From CAZSMC01 sp964607755 (lineage in GTDB: Bacteria; Zhuqueibacterota; Zhuqueibacteria; Residuimicrobiales; Krinioviventaceae), in assembly GCA_964607755.1 (NCBI GenBank), contig CAZSMC010000002.1, positions 1 through 64,000 on the forward strand: a stretch of DNA of 64,000 bases, read 5' to 3'. The notes beneath the pieces were generated by a model that had not been told where the DNA came from, did no database searches, and worked only from the letters and a program-made list of their open reading frames with translations. Shown here piece after piece: positions 38,079-46,721 of the stretch. The position numbers and the translations under genes were made by a program. Within the stretch, counting starts at the first letter, position 1. Each line of letters begins with the position of its first letter.

Positions 38079-38220
38079 CAAATGCTCAGCAAATCTTGTT
38101 ATTGCTTTGAAAAAATCAGTTTATTTCGAAAAAAAATATTTTTAAATTAATCATTTGATTTTTGGGAACTCTTTTGAAAATAGCATCTAGAGATAGATCA
38201 TCTCTACGACACCAGTTTTG

Positions 38221-38700
38221 TCAAGATTGGTCATGATATCTATCCTGAAAAAAAGATAAAATATTTTCTTTAATGTGGTCAGAAAGTTGAGTGCCTGAAC
38301 GGATCGAGCCATATTGTATGCTAAAATATTTCGTATCCATGGCCTGGTGAGCTTTGAGATAGTTTTCCACAAGTTGAATTGAAAACGCATGGGTGCTAAT
38401 TTGGATGTGATCCAGTTCGGCAGGATCGATCCAGCGCATCTCGCCCGGGGAAACGTCCCAATCAGCGGCATCGATAAAAACGACCAGCGACGGATGCGCT
38501 TCAAGGATTTGCTGCAAATAATTTTCCGGGTTGGTACCGGCATAGATAAAATTCGCTGCCTTGAACTCGGGTTGCTCTTTTAACTTTTGCAGAAAAAACA
38601 ATCCCGCGGCATCATCACCGCGGGATTCATTGCCCAATCCAACAAAAACTATGTTTTCAACAGGAACGTCAAGTTTTCTTTTAAAATCACGAAAATTCAT
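38221..38700 (-). CDS. Hydrogenase maturation protease (HycI/HyaD type)
   Basis: This 159-residue endopeptidase trims the C-terminal extension of a [NiFe]-hydrogenase large subunit after nickel insertion. The nickel-sensing residues are visible: Glu/Asp in FVGLGNESRGDDAAG, Asp in VFIDAADWDVSPG and His in ISTHAFSIQL. The start at 38700 overlaps the upstream ferredoxin gene by 14 bp. It is the last gene of the hydrogenase supercluster. The large subunit at 45109-46293 has a 33-residue extension after its last cysteine motif, the expected substrate. Confidence 0.9.
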   Translation of the reverse strand: MNFRDFKRKLDVPVENIVFVGLGNESRGDDAAGLFFLQKLKEQPEFKAANFIYAGTNPENYLQQILEAHPSLVVFIDAADWDVSPGEMRWIDPAELDHIQISTHAFSIQLVENYLKAHQAMDTKYFSIQYGSIRSGTQLSDHIKENILSFFQDRYHDQS

Positions 38701-39292
38701 CAGCAACCACAATTTTATGACGGCATTTGGGACACACTTCTTTGAACTGATCTTCGCGCCGGATGCGCTCTTTGGGTTTGGATGGTGGGAGCTCCGTGTA
38801 CTGCCGCTGTGCCTCCAAAAGCAAATTCGGATGCGCATAAGCTTTGGCGCCGAGGCGATCTTTTATCCAGAGCAGATGATCGCGTGGCGCAATGATCTCT
38901 CCGCATACTTCACAGAACAATAGATCCTTTTCCACGCTTTCAAAAACCTCAGGTGACTGCAAATCCATAACGGATAATGAATAATGCCTGGACAGTTGGA
39001 TGCCTTTTTCAGTGATACATTTTTCCTGACACTGGCCGCAGTGTATACAGGAGGCGTAATCGACAGTCAATTTGCGGACGCCTGTTTTTTTATCATCCTC
39101 AAGGGTGATGGCATTTGGCGGACAAACCTGGGCGCACGTTCCGCAGCCCACGCAATAATCCTCATAATATTTGGGAAATCCGCGAAATTGTTCTTCAGGT
39201 TCAAAAGGCTCCTTTGGAAATTTGGTCGTATACGGAGCAGTGAACAATGATGTCAACGCTTCTTTAACTTCTCGTATTTTTGGCAGAACCAT
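38687..39292 (-). CDS. NuoI/HycF-like 2[4Fe-4S] ferredoxin subunit with added zinc-ribbon-like tail
   Basis: This 201-residue protein carries two ferredoxin motifs: CVGCGTCAQVCP and CIHCGQCQEKC (about residues 47-95). They match the NuoI/MbhN-type subunit that links soluble ferredoxin to the NuoB-like subunit. A C-terminal part has two more pairs, CEVC (about 127) and CPKC (about 188), which would make a zinc-ribbon or rubredoxin-like module. It follows mrpG by 35 bp and overlaps the maturation protease by 14 bp. A peripheral arm role in the group 4 hydrogenase is inferred from family and context. Confidence 0.85.
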   Translation of the reverse strand: MVLPKIREVKEALTSLFTAPYTTKFPKEPFEPEEQFRGFPKYYEDYCVGCGTCAQVCPPNAITLEDDKKTGVRKLTVDYASCIHCGQCQEKCITEKGIQLSRHYSLSVMDLQSPEVFESVEKDLLFCEVCGEIIAPRDHLLWIKDRLGAKAYAHPNLLLEAQRQYTELPPSKPKERIRREDQFKEVCPKCRHKIVVADEFS

Positions 39293-39327
39293 CCTTCAAC
39301 TCCTTTATTGAAAAAGGTATAATCACA

Positions 39328-39666
39328 TTAATCTTTTAACTCGTGATCTTTAGCATAAAAATCGACAACCGTTTTCTTTGACAGGGGAATGCCGTTGCGA
39401 TGCGCAGCCCGCGAAATAGCATGAGCCGCAACCGGAGCCGTTAAAAAGATAAACGCAATGCCGAGGAGCGCTTTAAAGCCAAAGCTGGTAAATCCCTGCA
39501 TGATAAACGCGCCGAACAGGATTCCGGCCGATCCAAAAGTTACGCATTTGGTCGCAGCCTGAAGACGATTGTAAACATCCGGCAAACGAACCAGTCCGAG
39601 GACACCAAAAAAGTCGAACGCAATGCCAATAAAAATAAAAATCATACCAATTGTTTCGTTAATCAT
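39328..39666 (-). CDS. mrpG: Mrp antiporter subunit MrpG
   Basis: This 112-residue protein has three membrane helices. The opening GMIFIFIGIAFDFFGVLGLVR and LPDVYNRLQAATKCVTFG are the MnhG/MrpG signature. The ATG at 39666 follows GGGAGG and overlaps mrpF by 8 bp. It belongs to the cation/proton antiporter module joined to the hydrogenase. Confidence 0.93.
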   Translation of the reverse strand: MINETIGMIFIFIGIAFDFFGVLGLVRLPDVYNRLQAATKCVTFGSAGILFGAFIMQGFTSFGFKALLGIAFIFLTAPVAAHAISRAAHRNGIPLSKKTVVDFYAKDHELKD

Positions 39667-39997
39667 CGAGTGACCTCCCTTCCAGAATTTTGGCAAACGC
39701 GAGGGATGCAATAAAACTTAGCAGCGCCCAGATAAGGCCAATATCGACAAAAAAATCATTATCATAGTACAGTCCAATCAGAGCAAGCATGCCGACAATA
39801 AGAATTCCGAGGATATCTACGGCAACAATCCGGTCTGCCGGTGACGGGCCAAAGATGACGCGAAACAACACAAACAGTGAACTAAACAAAATAATATTGA
39901 TCAATTTAAAAAGAGTCTCGCCCTGGTAAATAAAAAAGTTATAGTAGAAAAACAGGGCAATGAAAAGTAAACCCAGCACCCAACGCAGAATTTTCAT
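39659..39997 (-). CDS. mrpF: Mrp antiporter subunit MrpF
   Basis: This 112-residue protein has three membrane helices. The core VIFGPSPADRIVAVDILG is the MrpF signature, including the conserved Asp of DRIVA. It overlaps mrpE by 4 bp and mrpG by 8 bp, so it is translationally coupled to both. Confidence 0.93.
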   Translation of the reverse strand: MKILRWVLGLLFIALFFYYNFFIYQGETLFKLINIILFSSLFVLFRVIFGPSPADRIVAVDILGILIVGMLALIGLYYDNDFFVDIGLIWALLSFIASLAFAKILEGRSLDD

Positions 39998-40500
39998 TCA
40001 AATACCTCCGTCAACAACGGTTCAAATCTGTTACCGATAATGTCTGTGCATTCTTCAACCTGGTCGCTTTCTATATCAATCCAATGCACATAGATGGATT
40101 TTTCCTTTTCGTCAACATCTACAGTTAATGTACCCGGTGTAAGTGTAATGGAATTTGTCAAAATCGTAATCGCCGCTTCTTTGGAAAGTTTTGTTTTGAT
40201 TTTGACGATTCCCGGATTTATCGGCAAACCCGGATGGATAACGATATATGCCACGTGAAGATTGGCTTTTATCATTTCCCAGAGAAACTTGAAAAAGTAT
40301 AAAACACCGTAAAGCCAGCGGTGCAGCACATGTTTTCGTTTGGCCGTGGTGATCAACCAATGCCCGGCAACCAGACTGACCAGCAGAGCGATGACGGCGC
40401 CGGCAATTATTTCCTGGAGGCTTTTTAATCCGGTCAGGGCAAACCACACCAAAAGTGACAGGATAAAAACAAAGATTCTGCTTTTTGCTTTAATCGTCAT
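39994..40500 (-). CDS. mrpE: Mrp antiporter subunit MrpE
   Basis: This 168-residue protein has N-terminal membrane helices (about 8-45 and 60-90) and a cytoplasmic beta-rich tail. The latter contains LTNSITLTPGTLTVDVDE and IYVHWIDIE, the MnhE/MrpE signature. It overlaps mrpD and mrpF by 4 bp each. Confidence 0.93.
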   Translation of the reverse strand: MTIKAKSRIFVFILSLLVWFALTGLKSLQEIIAGAVIALLVSLVAGHWLITTAKRKHVLHRWLYGVLYFFKFLWEMIKANLHVAYIVIHPGLPINPGIVKIKTKLSKEAAITILTNSITLTPGTLTVDVDEKEKSIYVHWIDIESDQVEECTDIIGNRFEPLLTEVFE

Positions 40501-41978
40501 AAGGACCTCCCCAAAACCAGTTGAACATATTCTGCTTTTTCAAAGACCACATTCACTACCGGATCGAGCGTACTTTCCTTGATGCCAGGGACGAGCAAAA
40601 GTCCGCCTAAAATGCAAATGACTGCCAGAAACACCATGGCGGCATTCATCGCAAAACCGGTTTTCTCACCGGTAGGTTCAACGTCGACGTCGCGGCGTAA
40701 ACTGTATCGCTGGAATTTCATCACCGCAGCCAGCGTAAGAATGCTCCCGACAATCGCCAGCACGGCAAGCCAGACATGACCGGTCGCAATCACGGCAATA
40801 ATGATGATCAGTTTGCTGAAAAAACCGTTAAACGGCGGAATACCGGAAATGGCCAAAGAGCCGATCATGGATGTGCCGGATGTTACCGGTAATAATTGCG
40901 AGACTTTGCCCATTTCTTTTAGTTCACGCGTTCCCAGAGACATCTCGATGCTTCCGGCATTGTAGAATAACAGCGATTTGAACATGGCGTGATTAAAAAG
41001 ATGGAAAATAGCGCCAAGAATCGCAAGGGGTGTGCCCAGGCCGAGTCCGAGGAGGATGTAGCCGATTTGGCTGATACTGCTGTAGGCTAACAGCCGCTTA
41101 AAATCCCATTGAATGATGGAGAGCAATCCGGCCGCCACAATGGAGACAATACCTAAAATGGTGATAATTGTCAGTAAAACAGCCGGGGCGTCAAACACGT
41201 TAAAGAAGAGCCGGGTGATCACATAAATCCCAAGCACTTTGATGAGTACTCCGGAAAGCATAGACGAAATGGGCGCCGGAGCAGACGAATGTGCATCGGG
41301 CAGCCAGGCGTGGAACGGCATGACAGCGGCTTTGAGCCCAAAGCCGGCCAGGAAAAATCCGCCAAGCCACATGGTAATTTCCGGACTTTTTTCAGGCAAC
41401 ACCTGAGCAATTTTGGCCAGCGTCAATGTGGACGTAGCGCTGTAGGTGACTCCGATTCCGATGAGAATAATAATCGAAGATACCGCGCCCATGATGGCAT
41501 ATTTGAAAGCCGCTTCAAACTCCTGGGCGCGCGATCCGTAAGCCACCAGAGCGAACGCAGCCAGTAAGGCAATTTCCATATACACGTATAAATTGAACAA
41601 ATCGCCGGTGATAATCACGCCGTTCATGCCGCTGAGCATGAGCATGAAAAGACCGTAATATCGCCAGTCCGGTGACAGATGCCGGATGTATTGTATGGAA
41701 TACAACAGGGATGTCAAAGCCACCAGATTAACAATAATCAGCATAAAAGCAGACAATGAATCCAAAACCATAATAATACCAAACGGGAGCTGCCATCCGC
41801 CGACCTGATAGACCAGAGTTTCGCCATTGAGTTTGAAAAAGCTGATAACCGCTAACACAACCAGCGCCAGAGCAGAGAGCAGCGACAACACCACTCCCCA
41901 AGTATCCTTTTTTCCGGCAATCAGAGTAATGAGAAACGCCGTGAAAAGCGGTATGATGATATAAAGCGGCAGTATCAT
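40497..41978 (-). CDS. mrpD: Mrp antiporter subunit MrpD (proton-translocating)
   Basis: This 493-residue protein has about 14 membrane helices and the proton-antiporter fold. The essential helix-5 glutamate is present in LFNLYVYMEIALLAAFAL. The helix-7 lysine is in FGLKAAVMPFHAWLPDAHSSAP, and the broken helix continues in SISQIGYILLGLGLGT. It forms one ion channel of the membrane arm. It overlaps mrpC and mrpE by 4 bp each, so expression is strictly coordinated. Confidence 0.93.
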   Translation of the reverse strand: MILPLYIIIPLFTAFLITLIAGKKDTWGVVLSLLSALALVVLAVISFFKLNGETLVYQVGGWQLPFGIIMVLDSLSAFMLIIVNLVALTSLLYSIQYIRHLSPDWRYYGLFMLMLSGMNGVIITGDLFNLYVYMEIALLAAFALVAYGSRAQEFEAAFKYAIMGAVSSIIILIGIGVTYSATSTLTLAKIAQVLPEKSPEITMWLGGFFLAGFGLKAAVMPFHAWLPDAHSSAPAPISSMLSGVLIKVLGIYVITRLFFNVFDAPAVLLTIITILGIVSIVAAGLLSIIQWDFKRLLAYSSISQIGYILLGLGLGTPLAILGAIFHLFNHAMFKSLLFYNAGSIEMSLGTRELKEMGKVSQLLPVTSGTSMIGSLAISGIPPFNGFFSKLIIIIAVIATGHVWLAVLAIVGSILTLAAVMKFQRYSLRRDVDVEPTGEKTGFAMNAAMVFLAVICILGGLLLVPGIKESTLDPVVNVVFEKAEYVQLVLGRSL

Positions 41979-42313
41979 CCTCGCAGTCTCCTAATTTTGG
42001 TGATGTCAAATGTCTTATATTTTTGGAATAACCGGACAGCCAGAGCCACAAGCAAGGCGGTCGTGCCCAGTTCAATGACAATAGACGTGAGAACGAGGGC
42101 CTGTGGCAAGGGATCGACCATGGGTTGATTCATTGATGCTTCGGTGAGTATCGGATACACGGCATCTTTTTTATAAGCGACGAGAATGAGAAAAAGATTA
42201 GCCGCATAACCCAGGATACCCACAGATAAAATAATTTTAATGAGATCTCTTTTCGAAATGACGCCATAAATTCCAATGAGAAACAGTGCGAAACAAAGAA
42301 TATAAACAGTCAT
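41975..42313 (-). CDS. mrpC: Mrp antiporter subunit MrpC (NuoK-like)
   Basis: This 112-residue protein has three membrane helices. LFLIGIYGVISKRDLIKIILSVGILGYAANL and the block PLPQALVLTSIVIELGTTAL are the MnhC/NuoK signature. The ATG at 42313 fits the family start; the frame is open further upstream but only into mrpB. It overlaps mrpD and mrpB by 4 bp. Confidence 0.93.
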   Translation of the reverse strand: MTVYILCFALFLIGIYGVISKRDLIKIILSVGILGYAANLFLILVAYKKDAVYPILTEASMNQPMVDPLPQALVLTSIVIELGTTALLVALAVRLFQKYKTFDITKIRRLRG

Positions 42314-42699
42314 GCCGTATCTCCTTTTGTCATTTTCAAACTGGTTAGCACCCATACGACAAGAAAGAGTGACAAAGCGACTTTGAAACCAATGATAATA
42401 TTTAAAACAGGAATCGTGCCTGCGCTTAACAGGTAAAAAAGCTGGCCCTTACTGAGAAAATTGGCTAAAAAAGCTCCGGTGGTAAAGATGCCGATAATCC
42501 CCAGAATTAAAAAGAGCAATGCGCTAAGGGATTCCACATGTTCGAGAGCAGAAATATTTAGCCAACGGGTGGTNNNNNNNNNNNNNNNNNNNNNNNNNNN
42601 NNNNNNNNNNNNNNNNNNNNNNNNNNNNNNNNNNNNNNNNNNNNNNNNNNNNNNNNNNNNNNNNNNNNNNNNNATAAGTGTCATGCCTTTATTTTTCAT
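42310..42699 (-). CDS. mrpB: Mrp antiporter subunit MrpB, interrupted by an assembly gap
   Basis: The start (MKNKGMTL, 42699) and the C-terminal ~87 residues (ALEHVESLSALLFLILGIIGIF, then AGTIPVLNIIIGFKVALSLFLVVW) fit MrpB, a four-helix membrane subunit. The middle is covered by 100 N (42574-42673), a placeholder of unknown true length. The frame running through it is chance. It sits between the MrpA C-terminal-like gene (11-bp overlap) and mrpC (4-bp overlap), the normal Mrp order. Confidence 0.85.
   Translation of the reverse strand: MKNKGMTLXXXXXXXXXXXXXXXXXXXXXXXXXXXXXXXXXXTTRWLNISALEHVESLSALLFLILGIIGIFTTGAFLANFLSKGQLFYLLSAGTIPVLNIIIGFKVALSLFLVVWVLTSLKMTKGDTA
42574..42673. other. Assembly gap (100 N) inside mrpB
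   Basis: Exactly 100 N, the conventional placeholder for a scaffold join of unknown size. The true missing length may differ. The genes on both sides agree in strand and order, so the join is probably right. Confidence 0.98.
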
Positions 42700-43240
42700 C
42701 GGACTCTCCTGTTGACTTTCGGGTTGCAGCTCTCAAAATGGTAAACACGCCAAGAACTGCAGTGAACAAAACAGTAATTTCACCAAGCGTGTCATAAGCA
42801 CGATAATCGAGAATCACTGAAGCGACCAGATTCGCTGCGCCGGTTTCCTGAGCGCCATGGTCCAGATAATGCTGTGCCGTTTCCATCAGTGGTTGGCCAA
42901 AAGGTGGTAGCAGTTTGAACATGGGCACACTCAATACCAAAATCGCAGCAAGAGCGACGACCCCGAGAACAGTGATAAACGTTCGCGCTCTGGCAGGTTC
43001 AAACTGATGATTTTCCTTGCCGATAAAAGCGCGGACAAGGATAATCAACGCAAAAATCTCAAACAGAAACTGAACGATGGCAAGGTCGGGGGCTTGCAAA
43101 AACAGAAAAGAGATCGACACACCCAAACCAACAATGCCGATCGCGATGATTGACGACAGAATATCCTTGAGTTCGAGCGCAACGATGGAGCCAAGAATCA
43201 TAAAAGCAAGTGTAAAAGTGAGCCACGTTTCGACTGGCAT
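42689..43240 (-). CDS. MrpA C-terminal-like subunit (MbhD-MbhE type)
   Basis: This 183-residue membrane protein has about five helices. The first part (SIVALELKDILSSIIAIGIVGLGVSISFLFLQAPDLAIVQ split over residues 18-58) matches the DUF4040/MbhD module. The end (AYDTLGEITVLFTAVLGVFTILR) matches the MbhE / MrpA C-terminal module. GGAGG 5 bp before the ATG at 43240 sets the start. In classical Mrp this is the tail of the large MrpA; here, as in membrane-bound hydrogenases, it is a separate gene after the NuoL-like subunit. Confidence 0.88.
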   Translation of the reverse strand: MPVETWLTFTLAFMILGSIVALELKDILSSIIAIGIVGLGVSISFLFLQAPDLAIVQFLFEIFALIILVRAFIGKENHQFEPARARTFITVLGVVALAAILVLSVPMFKLLPPFGQPLMETAQHYLDHGAQETGAANLVASVILDYRAYDTLGEITVLFTAVLGVFTILRAATRKSTGESDEK

Positions 43241-43280
43241 CACAACCTCCGTTGTTGAAGATGAAACAAAAATTTCACAC

Positions 43281-45116
43281 TTAGAGAACTGCTAAAAATA
43301 TCAGTACACCAATGACAATAAAAAAGACATACAAAGACAACAGTCCAGAATGAGCCAGTTGCAGCGCCTTTGCAAGTCCGGTGGAACCTTTACTGCATAC
43401 ATCATACACATCAAAAACTTTTTTTTCAGCCGCATTGTAAATTCCCTTTAGCGGGCGCATAGATTTGATTTCATTGTAAAATGCCGTACCTGAAACGCGG
43501 AATTTTTCCAATGGTGACATGCCGCCAAGGTAAATGTTGTCAAAGCGGACTTTTCTTGTTAGCAGATATATAATTATACCGATTATAAAAGCGAAACCGA
43601 ATAATAACACCAGCATGACTGGATTATACAATCCAGTAAATTCCGGTATTGCAAAACCGCTTTCTAGCAGAGCTGGATATATAAAGAACTTGAGTGGCAA
43701 ACCGACAGCAGCAATACCAAATAAAACACACAATAATGATAGCAATCCGGTTGCAAGCCATTGATTAAACGGAGCTTCCTTAATATTCTGATGTCTATCA
43801 GGTCTTTTCCCGAGAAATATAGAGTGAATGAATTTCATGAAACTGGCCAGGGTAAGAGCACTCCCAAAAACTGCAAGAATTAGACATACAAGTATCCACA
43901 TTTGGAAACCTGGTGTCGTATTCTTGGCAATTTCCAATATACCTTGATAGATCATCCATTTTGAAAAGAAACCATTAAATGGTGGAATGCCAGAAATTGA
44001 AAGGGCGCCTATCAAAGCCATGATAAATATAATTGGCATATTTCTCGCGAGTCCTCCCAACTCGTTCAAATCATTCGTACCCGTCTTTTTCTCAACAGCC
44101 CCCAGCGATAAAAACAAATTAGACTTGTAAATTGTATGATTAACGAGGTGAAAAAGCCCACCGGCAAATGCGATGATTTGACCGCTGGCTACGCCCATGA
44201 TCATATAGCCTACCTGGCTCACAGCGTGGTAGCCTAAAAGCCGTCGTCCATTATGTTGAATCATCGCCATCATAACAGCCGTGATAACTGTGAGCGCGCC
44301 AAAGGTGACAACTATGAGATGCACTGTCAAATTGACTATAAAGAGAGTCGTCATTATTCTGGCGAGCAAATATATTCCCAGCAGCTTATCTAATGAAGCT
44401 GGCAGTAAAGCAGCGCTTTCTACAGGAGCATCTTCAGCAAAATCAGGAACCCACGTATGCATGGGAAAACCACCGGCTTTGGCAAAAGCCGCGATAATTA
44501 AGAGTATAAAAGCCAGATACGATAACAGGCTGTCGAGCGGAAGCTGAAGACCGGGCAATGCCCAGCCAGAAGTAGATTTCAAGGTCAAAAGTAAAACAAA
44601 TCCCATTATTAACAAGGCATCGCTTCCACCAACAATCATGATTGTTTTTCGTGCTGTTTGGGTGGAATTCTTCGTACGTCCCAACAGAGCATACAGAAAG
44701 AGTGTAATTCCAGAGGCTCCCCAGAAGATCATAAAACTTATGGCATGGGCACTTAAAACCACACCGTTACACATGGCTACAGTGAGGGGATAAAGAACAA
44801 AGAAAGCCTTTTCAATGTCTTTTAACACACCGTTGAGAGAAAAAATCAGAATTAAAAAACTTAGTAATTGGATAAAAAACAATGCAAACATTGCTACTTT
44901 ATCCACCTCAAAAACAGTTTGGCCAAATAGCTCAAAATGTCCTGCTTTACCAGTTTCAAAAAGTTGAGTAATAAAATAAGCATCAACCAGGAGGTACATG
45001 AGAAAGCTTAAGCACAGAAATGATAATAATTTTCTTAGTAACGTTGGCAAAAAAAGATTTATGAATGCCACACCTGCAGGTACAATTATCAGCAACAGGG
45101 AGAATTGATTAAGCAT
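43281..45116 (-). CDS. NuoL/MrpA N-terminal-like antiporter subunit lacking the helix-5 glutamate
   Basis: This 611-residue protein has about 15-16 membrane helices and a C-terminal amphipathic extension. It has the proton-antiporter core: lysine 213 in FAKAGGFPMHTWVPDFAED, lysine 244 in LPASLDKLLG, HAVSQVGYMIMG and LFHLVNHTIYKSNLFL. At the helix-5 position where MrpA and NuoL have FWE or GWE, this protein reads FWGASG (Gly133), so the essential glutamate is missing. It fills the place of the N-terminal part of MrpA, and the C-terminal part is the next gene. It overlaps the hydrogenase large-subunit gene by 8 bp. Confidence 0.88.
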   Translation of the reverse strand: MLNQFSLLLIIVPAGVAFINLFLPTLLRKLLSFLCLSFLMYLLVDAYFITQLFETGKAGHFELFGQTVFEVDKVAMFALFFIQLLSFLILIFSLNGVLKDIEKAFFVLYPLTVAMCNGVVLSAHAISFMIFWGASGITLFLYALLGRTKNSTQTARKTIMIVGGSDALLIMGFVLLLTLKSTSGWALPGLQLPLDSLLSYLAFILLIIAAFAKAGGFPMHTWVPDFAEDAPVESAALLPASLDKLLGIYLLARIMTTLFIVNLTVHLIVVTFGALTVITAVMMAMIQHNGRRLLGYHAVSQVGYMIMGVASGQIIAFAGGLFHLVNHTIYKSNLFLSLGAVEKKTGTNDLNELGGLARNMPIIFIMALIGALSISGIPPFNGFFSKWMIYQGILEIAKNTTPGFQMWILVCLILAVFGSALTLASFMKFIHSIFLGKRPDRHQNIKEAPFNQWLATGLLSLLCVLFGIAAVGLPLKFFIYPALLESGFAIPEFTGLYNPVMLVLLFGFAFIIGIIIYLLTRKVRFDNIYLGGMSPLEKFRVSGTAFYNEIKSMRPLKGIYNAAEKKVFDVYDVCSKGSTGLAKALQLAHSGLLSLYVFFIVIGVLIFLAVL

Positions 45117-46293
45117 GGATTTCCCTCCTGATTTGTTCTGTTTTTTGCTGGGACAATTTCAACAAATCGAGTTTATAGGGATCGTGATTTTTATCGACAA
45201 TTTTAAACGAGCGTTCGGTACAGCAGTAACATGGGTCCACTGATGCGAGAGTTATCAGCGCGTCCGCCACCGGGATACCTTTGCACGATGCTGTAAATGT
45301 AGGAATATTGACATAGCTGGGAGCCCGTACTTTGTGCCGCGCCGGCCGGTTGCTGCCATCGGTTTTCACAAAGTGGAACACCTCTCCGCGCGGCGCTTCG
45401 TATCGGCCCAAACCCTCGCCTGCTGAAATTTCTTTGACATCATTCAGAATCGGACCTTTGACTGTTTTTAACTTTTCCAGGCACTGACGGCATATTTTTG
45501 TGGATTCGATTGTTTCGAGAACCCGGACAACCAGTTTGTCGTACACGTCACCGTTCGGCAACACAATCTCGTCAAAATCAACCCAGGGATAAGCGTCGAT
45601 TGGTTCATCTTTGCGGACATCAGTGTACACGTCTGAAGCGCGGGCTGTGGGACCTACAGCGCAATAATCTATTGCGTCTTGCTGTGTCAAGACACCGACA
45701 TTTTTTAGCCGCGATCGAAGTACCGGATCGTCTTTGGCGACTTTGGCGATCATGGCCATCTTTTTGTCGATCATGTCAAGATTTTTCATCAGCTCCGGTA
45801 TAGCATCGGGATCTACATCTTTGGCCACACCGCCGACGCGCATCATGCCGTAATGATTCCGGTTACCTGAGATGATTTCAAACATCTGCAGTACCGGCTC
45901 ACGATACTTCCAGGCCCACATCCAGACGGTATCGTAGCCGATAAAATGTCCGGCCAATCCCAGCCACAACAAATGACTGTGAATGCGTTCCAGCTCACCG
46001 ATCAGGGTGCGAATGTAAGCTGCCCGTTCCGGCACTTCAGTATTGTCAACATCCTCAAAAGCGTGCACGCAGGCAATGGGATGCGATGTCGAACAAATGC
46101 CGCAGATCCGCTCTACCAGATAGATCGACTGGGTAAATGTTTTTTGCTCGGAGATGAATTCGTGTCCGCGATGCATCCAGCCAACGTCCATATCGATATC
46201 CACGACAGTCTCGCCATCAACCACAAGGTTGAAATATTCAGCTTCTTCCAGAAGCGGATGATAGGGACCTACAGGTATATTGTTCGCTGTCAT
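45109..46293 (-). CDS. Group 4 [NiFe]-hydrogenase large subunit (NuoD/HycE/MbhL-like)
   Basis: This 394-residue catalytic subunit has both cysteine pairs that hold the Ni-Fe centre: ERICGICSTSHP (Cys64, Cys67) and DPCYCCTER (Cys355, Cys358, with an extra Cys357). Both pairs being intact separates it from complex I NuoD and from the MBS/MBX sulfane reductases, which have lost some. After CTER a 33-residue tail follows, the kind removed by a HycI-type protease, and one is encoded at the end of the cluster. It overlaps the NuoC-like gene by 4 bp. It reduces protons or oxidises H2 at the cytoplasmic face, coupled to the membrane arm. Confidence 0.93.
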   Translation of the reverse strand: MTANNIPVGPYHPLLEEAEYFNLVVDGETVVDIDMDVGWMHRGHEFISEQKTFTQSIYLVERICGICSTSHPIACVHAFEDVDNTEVPERAAYIRTLIGELERIHSHLLWLGLAGHFIGYDTVWMWAWKYREPVLQMFEIISGNRNHYGMMRVGGVAKDVDPDAIPELMKNLDMIDKKMAMIAKVAKDDPVLRSRLKNVGVLTQQDAIDYCAVGPTARASDVYTDVRKDEPIDAYPWVDFDEIVLPNGDVYDKLVVRVLETIESTKICRQCLEKLKTVKGPILNDVKEISAGEGLGRYEAPRGEVFHFVKTDGSNRPARHKVRAPSYVNIPTFTASCKGIPVADALITLASVDPCYCCTERSFKIVDKNHDPYKLDLLKLSQQKTEQIRREIHA

Positions 46294-46721
46294 GATACCC
46301 TCCTCACGCGAAGCGGTTGTTTTCGCACAGTTGGATTATCTTTTGTGAGCAGCGGCTCTTTACGCGGATGTCCCTTGAAATCAATGCCATACATTTCGAA
46401 CATTTCACGTTCGATCCATTCCGCGCCTTTGACGATTGGCGTAATTGAATTCATTTGCGGGTTTTCTTTATCACGCATTAAAATCCGCGGACAATAATAG
46501 GTGCCGGTTTTGTCATCGGAAAAATGATACAGCACTTCGATGTTGTCATAATTCTCGGTTGCCGTTGCTGTCGACAAACGGCATCCCATGGTTCGGAATA
46601 AATAGGAAACGACATCGTGGAGGTCTTTATCGTCCACCACAAAATAATAACGATATTTTTTTTCAATTATCTCACTGACTTTATCTTTCATAACGTTGAA
46701 AAAATCTTGCTCGTTAGCCAT
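46290..46721 (-). CDS. NuoC-like (30-kDa type) hydrogenase subunit
   Basis: This 143-residue cytoplasmic protein has the complex I 30-kDa signature near its end: GAEWIEREMFEMYGIDFKGHPRKEPLL (residues about 103-130). It packs on the large subunit. It is separate from the large subunit here, whereas HycE has both fused. It overlaps the NuoB-like gene by 8 bp and the large subunit by 4 bp. Confidence 0.92.
   Translation of the reverse strand: MANEQDFFNVMKDKVSEIIEKKYRYYFVVDDKDLHDVVSYLFRTMGCRLSTATATENYDNIEVLYHFSDDKTGTYYCPRILMRDKENPQMNSITPIVKGAEWIEREMFEMYGIDFKGHPRKEPLLTKDNPTVRKQPLRVRRVS

Noticed and set aside
42310..42699. Continuous 129-residue protein through the N run
   Set aside because: The 100 N are a placeholder, so the in-frame reading across them has no meaning; annotated as mrpB with a gap instead.
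45109..46293. MBS/MBX-type sulfane reductase large subunit
   Set aside because: Those enzymes have lost part of the four Ni-ligating cysteines; here CGIC and CYCC are both complete.
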